The notes under the pieces: model-generated | Seen by the model: the letters and a program-made list of their open reading frames with translations, nothing else | Database searches by the model: none | What the model was told of the DNA's origin: nothing | Program-made: the position numbers and the translations under genes | NCBI GenBank assembly: GCA_021159225.1 | Contig: JAGGSE010000052.1 | Location: forward strand, 1-6,607 | Direction of reading: 5' to 3' | Origin: a bacterium | GTDB taxonomy: Bacteria; Patescibacteriota; Minisyncoccia; Minisyncoccales; JAGGSE01 | Length of the DNA stretch: 6,607 nucleotides | In this document: one piece after another, positions 1 to 4,300 of the stretch | Layout of the letters: the number at the start of each line of letters is the position of its first letter | Numbering within the stretch: the stretch's first letter is position 1

Positions 1-2
1 GC

Positions 3-668
3 TTTGAGGGCGAGGATAAATATATATATCTTTATTTAGAGCCGGAAGCGGGTCCTGGAGTAGGAGTGCTCGAACTACGTGCATATAAGGCAGGAACAAC
101 CGAAGAAATACAAGCAAACTTTGATATAGAGGGCATAAGCGGCGAAGAGAAATATCTGACACCACATACAATGAATGTCAAAGCGGGGACTTACGACTGG
201 ATACGGTTCTATTGCACGGGCTTCGAGGATTATGAAGTCAAGAATGTGGTAGTAAAAGAGGGCGAAACGACAACAGTAACCGCATACATGAAGCCAAAGA
301 AGCTGTGGAAAGAAGTCTATGTTGGACCACCAATCACATTAGTAACGCTCGTAGATTTCGATATACCCAGTCGGTTATACTGGGATAACACATACGATTT
401 CAGTGTCACTTTGAGATGTTTCGAATCGGGCTGGTATTATGCGAATATGGAGTTGCGGGATCCGGGCAAGTTCCTCGAAACAGGTGATCCAGCCGACTTG
501 GGTGCAACAAAGTGGACAATAGATCTCCCTGAAGTGAAGATAGAATTCAAGGATATAGGAGAGAAAGTTAAGCTTAAAACGAGTAGACGAGTTCCGGGCT
601 CATCAGTATTACCAGCAGGCACATATATAGTTGTTGCAGTAGCATATACGGGAAGGAGAGGAGTGTGA
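3..668 (+). CDS. PEGA-like / Ig-like (CARDB-like) surface protein, 5' partial
   Basis: The frame is open to the left window edge, so at least 221 residues of a longer protein are seen. Numbered from base 3, residues 1-15 (ending YIYLYLEPE) look like the last strand of one PEGA-like repeat. Residues 22-99 form a second, with the typical features of a TPHT-type turn, an AGTYDWIRF strand, a GFEDY turn, and a closing EGETTTVTAYMKP strand. Residues 108-221 resemble a CARDB/Ig-like beta sandwich (LVDFDIPSRLYWDNTYDFSV to PAGTYIVVAVAY). PEGA-type domains usually occur in archaeal and bacterial envelope proteins, so a surface role as a binding or structural module is inferred; no enzyme motif is visible. 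A GTG at 66 with GGAG at 57-60 could serve as a start, but it would discard the end of the previous repeat, so I treat the gene as truncated by the window. It ends in TGA immediately followed by in-frame TAA, six bases before the next gene, and the final strand of its Ig-like domain seems to be missing. Confidence 0.8.
   Translation, partial: FEGEDKYIYLYLEPEAGPGVGVLELRAYKAGTTEEIQANFDIEGISGEEKYLTPHTMNVKAGTYDWIRFYCTGFEDYEVKNVVVKEGETTTVTAYMKPKKLWKEVYVGPPITLVTLVDFDIPSRLYWDNTYDFSVTLRCFESGWYYANMELRDPGKFLETGDPADLGATKWTIDLPEVKIEFKDIGEKVKLKTSRRVPGSSVLPAGTYIVVAVAYTGRRGV
655..663 (+). promoter_or_regulatory. Ribosome binding site for the gene at 675
   Basis: A purine-rich GGAGAGGAG run lies 11 bases before the ATG at 675 and overlaps the last codons of the preceding gene. 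This is the usual arrangement for translationally coupled archaeal genes, and it supports the ATG at 675 as a real start rather than a relic of readthrough. Confidence 0.55.
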
Positions 669-674
669 TAAGAG

Positions 675-1031
675 ATGGGCGAGAAAGTGTTAGAAGTTGT
701 GATAGGACGAGTGGATGTGGGTGGTGGTGGACCGGTAACAACACCCACGCCGGGACCTGCGCCGACACCTGCAACAATAGAAGCATTTATAGAAGAGCAT
801 CGCAAGTTGAAGAAAATCCTTAGCGATTATGGCGTGAAGGGCATGTGCGTCCCGCGCAGCGTATTAGAGCGCGAGAGCGGGATAACGGGAAAGCGCCTTG
901 ACCAGCATTTGCGCGTATTCGAGGGCTCTGACGCTGCGATTCCAATTACCGAAGAAGGCGAAGAAGTAATTTGCGGAAAGAGTGCAATCGAGGAGCTGAA
1001 AAAGAAAATAAAGGTTGAATTAGGGGAGTGA
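675..1031 (+). CDS. Small protein: beta strand, Pro/Thr linker, Cys-containing winged-helix-like domain
   Basis: A 118-residue protein of unrecognised family. Residues 2-15 (EKVLEVVIGRVDV) read like the closing beta strand of an Ig-like domain. Residues 16-33 are a Gly/Pro/Thr linker (GGGGPVTTPTPGPAPTPA) typical of extracytoplasmic spacers. Residues 34-118 are mostly helical: a first helix with FIEEHRKLKKIL, then G-x-KG-x-C, a helix-turn-helix-like stretch (SVLERESGITGKRLDQHL), a short hairpin holding a second Cys, and a last helix rich in Lys and Glu. The layout resembles a winged helix, but DNA binding is not shown. Cys58 and Cys100 are conserved in the next gene's product, which is a clear paralog. 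The start is ATG at 675, six bases after the previous stop and in the same frame, so this may be the detached C-terminus of that protein. The stop overlaps the alternative GTG start of the following gene. No signal peptide is seen, which fits poorly with an exported linker unless the two genes are really one. Confidence 0.8.
   Translation: MGEKVLEVVIGRVDVGGGGPVTTPTPGPAPTPATIEAFIEEHRKLKKILSDYGVKGMCVPRSVLERESGITGKRLDQHLRVFEGSDAAIPITEEGEEVICGKSAIEELKKKIKVELGE
1023..1028 (+). promoter_or_regulatory. Ribosome binding site deciding the start at 1037
   Basis: GGGGAG ends eight bases before the ATG at 1037, a normal spacing. The upstream GTG at 1028, which overlaps the previous stop codon, has no comparable site at the right distance. 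The ATG is therefore preferred and removes three residues from the longest possible frame. Confidence 0.5.
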
Positions 1032-1036
1032 TCACA

Positions 1037-1303
1037 ATGCCGGAAGAAGATGCGATAGATAGGTTCATACGGGAGCACGAAATGGTGCAGGCGGAGATAG
1101 ACAGCAAAGGTTTTAAGGGCTACTGTGCAACTTCCGAAGCCATAAAAGAGCGCTTAGGTCTTAGTGATGAGGACCTCAAGCGCCATTACGAGCTGTTCGC
1201 CATTGATGAGTACATTGTGCAGCCCGACCCGGACAAAAATGTGAGTTGCTCACGGGATGCGATACGAATAATCAAGTCAAAGTTGGAGACTGCGCTTAGG
1301 TGA
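1037..1303 (+). CDS. Small paralogous Cys-containing winged-helix-like protein
   Basis: An 88-residue protein from ATG 1037 (91 if GTG 1028 is used). It is a stand-alone version of the C-terminal domain of the preceding product. Shared positions include I-x-x-FI-x-EH near the start, G-x-KG-x-C, an ER-x-G helix, L-x-x-H before an aromatic-rich helix, a second Cys in a hairpin, and an AI-x-x-[IL]-K-x-K last helix. Counted from GTG 1028 the cysteines are 33 and 74, spaced 41 apart against 42 in the paralog. It lacks the beta strand and Pro/Thr linker. There is no signal peptide or membrane segment, so a cytoplasmic location is the simple reading. A winged-helix fold is inferred from the helix-helix-hairpin-helix pattern only; a regulator, an adaptor or a structural partner of the neighbouring surface proteins are all possible. 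It overlaps or abuts the previous gene, which indicates co-transcription. Its stop lies inside one copy of a direct repeat shared with the end of the convergent giant gene. Confidence 0.8.
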   Translation: MPEEDAIDRFIREHEMVQAEIDSKGFKGYCATSEAIKERLGLSDEDLKRHYELFAIDEYIVQPDPDKNVSCSRDAIRIIKSKLETALR

Positions 1304-1355
1304 CTCGAATCAATCAAGAACCGTTATCGTAGCGCCTTTAGGTTCAGACTCGAAT
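1292..1355. repeat. Imperfect direct repeat bracketing the convergent gene ends (1292-1310 and 1332-1355)
   Basis: The block order GCGC, TTAGGT, GACTCGAAT occurs twice in the same orientation. In 1292-1310 the blocks are contiguous; in 1332-1355 they are separated by two and three extra bases. All 19 bases of the shorter copy match the longer one once these gaps are allowed. The left copy contains the stop of the rightward gene. The right copy encodes FESEPKGA at the start of the cut-off PEGA repeat of the leftward gene. This suggests slippage or recombination between repeat-derived sequences, though chance similarity is not excluded. Confidence 0.5.
1304..1309. other. Six-base convergent intergenic junction without a terminator
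   Basis: Only six bases separate the TGA of the rightward cluster from the TGA of the leftward giant gene. No T-rich archaeal termination tract or stable hairpin is seen here, so transcripts from the two sides probably run into each other's coding sequence and produce antisense overlap. Confidence 0.6.
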
Positions 1356-4300
1356 GTGACGGTTTTCGTTACCGCTCCTTTCTTCAGATACGCTTTTACT
1401 ATGAAGTTGCGGCAATATAATCCATGTGCGGGCATTGAAGGTTCAGTGCCATAGCATGAAGCACCTGTTGATATGGCAGCCTCGCATGAGATACCCGAAT
1501 CTGATACGGAGATAACCATTTCTAATGTTTCATGCCCGATAGCAACGGCTTTTATATAATGCCTGCCGTACGGAATGAGCTCGCCCGTCGCTATCTCCTT
1601 ATATGTGGCGCCGGCAATATCATAAGGCTTGTAATAGAATGTTGCACTGATATAAGACCCGTCGGTACCCGAATATGCCGATAAGTATATATATGCAGCC
1701 TTACACACTTTCACAACCGTTGTTTCGTTTGCTTTCACATCCACAGAGAACGCACATGATGGTGAGAAGCAACGGTCAAGTATATCCACATAGCAATGAT
1801 TGAATTCGCCTTCCTTACCTTTTACCTCTACCGTGTGCGGACCTTCTGGTAGTGTCGCTGTTACTGCATACCCGCCACCTTTGTCTTTACCATCAATGAA
1901 GAAAGTAGCAACATCACATGGCTTCTTAAACAGAATCGACTCGAAAGTCGCTATTGTTAGTTCACCCACAGGTGTCACTACTTTAGCGGTGATTTTATGC
2001 GTTGCTGTCCCGCAATTTGGCGGAGTTGCATTGTTACACGCCTCTAGGCGAATACCCCATACTCCAACCTTGTCAAAAGTATGAGTTATCGTCTTACCTG
2101 TCTTTTCAGTTTCAATACCGTCAGGGTCACTAATCGTCCATGTCCACGAAGTGACTTCATACGGGTCTTCGGTAGACGCCATGCCGATTAGGGTTGCCGA
2201 CTCGCCGACATTGACGGTGCTGGGAGCGATAATCCTCACATTTTTCACCGCTGGTGGTGCGCCGGGGCATACGGGGAAAGTATCTCTACCGGTATCCGAA
2301 CCAGCATAATAAGCATAGATCATGTCAGCATCGTTACTTGTCACTTCACCATCGCCATCAACATCCGCTCGCTCCTTGAATTCCGACTCCGATAATCCTC
2401 CTACTTTATCTTTAACGGCACCCCAGCCGAGCTCCACATAATCCATAACGAGTTTTGCGTCCTCGTCTGTGACATAATTATCGGGGTCGTTGTTTACATT
2501 CCCATAGTTACCGCAGGGTGATTTTCTGTATTCGTACGCTTTTGAGACAGTAATTGTCCTGTGCACATCGATTATTCCCGCACAGATTTTGAGATGTATC
2601 TCGTAACTGCCGGCTTCTGTGAATGTGTGTGTAACCACCCGTCCAGTCTTTTTGACATCGTGCGGGAACACCCATTCCCAATCGGTTATTTCTGAATCGT
2701 CACAGCCTTTTGCATGACCTTCAAAAGTCGCTTCTACACCTACTCGCACGCTTTCACGTGCTCTTGAATAATAATTGAACCATGCTCCCGTTGCCGGGCA
2801 CAATTTACATTCTGACGACCATAAAAGTAGTTTATTATCTCTAGCGGTCTTTTCCGCTTTAAGAAATTCACCGTCTGGTAAAGGTCTCGAATCAACATAT
2901 TTATTATACTTATAGAAAAAGACCATTGATGCTCCATCTTCAAGTGATCTCTTGCATATATCAACATTTCCGTACTTCACAACACCAAGAACGCGGTTAT
3001 ACTCATCGTATTGAGCATTAGGGTCTACAAGCAGTTTTACATCTCTGCCTTTTATCTGTTCGTAAAGCCACTCTGTACATTTTTCATAGCATGCTTTATT
3101 CGTGCGATGAATCTCGCGAGGTCCACCCACTGTCTCAATCCTATCGGTGTGATAATCTTTAATCGCATTAGGCTTGTCCGGTGCTTGAATGCCTGCCAAT
3201 CTCACGCTACCATATAAAGGTATTTTAATCTCTTCGACAGGTGGTGGTCCAGCGTAATACTTTTCTGCCCATTCTTTAAGCCCTATCAGTCTTTCTTTCA
3301 TTTCATCTTCGGTCAGTGCAGACTCAAAAGTGTCACCATCAATGATTCTCTGAGCATGTACCATATATCCCTCTTTTTCTAGCTTTGCTCGCGTTGCCGG
3401 AAGCCTACCAATAAGCACAGAAAAACTTCTCCAAGTGTCCCAATGATATTTTAAACAATCTCGTGCAAATTTTTTCCATATTGGGAACAAATAGAAGTAC
3501 AAACTACCCGGGTCGTTCAAAGCAGCCTCGAGGCTCCTTAGTTGCCCCTCCATGAAGTCAAGTTCAGTTGCTACTTCAGCTTTTTTCCCGTCTTTATACG
3601 CCGTATACATACGTATAGACGGTCCTTGCGGTAGTTCCTCATAAAAAGTCCATGCTATTACCAAACTATAACCCCACCAGCCGGTAAAAACGCCAACAAC
3701 GATAGGGATTGCATGTTTGTAATTTACTAACCATTTACCTATATCTTTTGATACATCTTTCAGCATCTCCTTCATATCCTTATCGATAACCATGTACTTC
3801 CAACGTGCAGGCCAATCGGGCTCTAATTCCCCCAGTCTTTTAAACGCTTTTGCCTTAATTTCGCCCCATTCTGTCGGATGAGCGGCTCTCCACGATTTCG
3901 GCACTCGGTCTAACTCAGCAACAAGCCTACGAGGACGGTTTATCTTAGCAAATTCATTGCCAAGTGTTGTTGCAATATCGCCCGGATTACCTTTATATTC
4001 AACATCTTTTATTGCTGCATAATACGGCTTTAACTCTCTAATCAGGTCTTCATTAGCATCTACAAGAGCTGTCCACTCATCTGTTTGGGTTACCGCCATT
4101 CTTGCACTCAAAGCGTCATCCGTTATATCCCGTAGACGCCTTAACAACCGTGCTTCAGGCGTGTTTTCACCCAAATTCTTAACAACCTTCCTGAACTCAT
4201 CATCACTCAACTCCCTTAGAATATCACGCATCACCTTCGGGTTATTGTATGATAACCCCATAAGACAAGATTTGCCCGCATCTGTGATTTTCTCGCCTCG

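Noticed and set aside
20..38. TATATATATC-TTTATTTA stretch resembling an archaeal TATA box
   Set aside because: It lies inside an open frame that codes for KYIYLYLE, a plausible end of a PEGA strand, so it is better explained as coding sequence; no BRE-like purine stretch precedes it.
66..68. GTG with GGAG upstream as the start of the first gene
   Set aside because: The frame continues to the window edge with sequence that looks like the end of an earlier PEGA repeat, so an internal start is less likely than a truncated gene.
437..805. Leftward open frame opposite the first two rightward genes
   Set aside because: Its product is low-complexity (Gly/Pro/Thr rich from the reverse of the linker) and has no ribosome site; it is a shadow of the rightward genes.
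1360..1374. Short CGGT/ACCG hairpin near the convergent ends as a terminator
   Set aside because: A four-base stem with a seven-base loop inside coding sequence, without a following T tract suited to termination, is too weak to call.
2285..2515. Dockerin as evidence for a cellulosome
   Set aside because: No glycoside hydrolase, cohesin or scaffoldin is present, and archaeal dockerins occur in non-cellulosomal proteins, so only a generic docking role is inferred.
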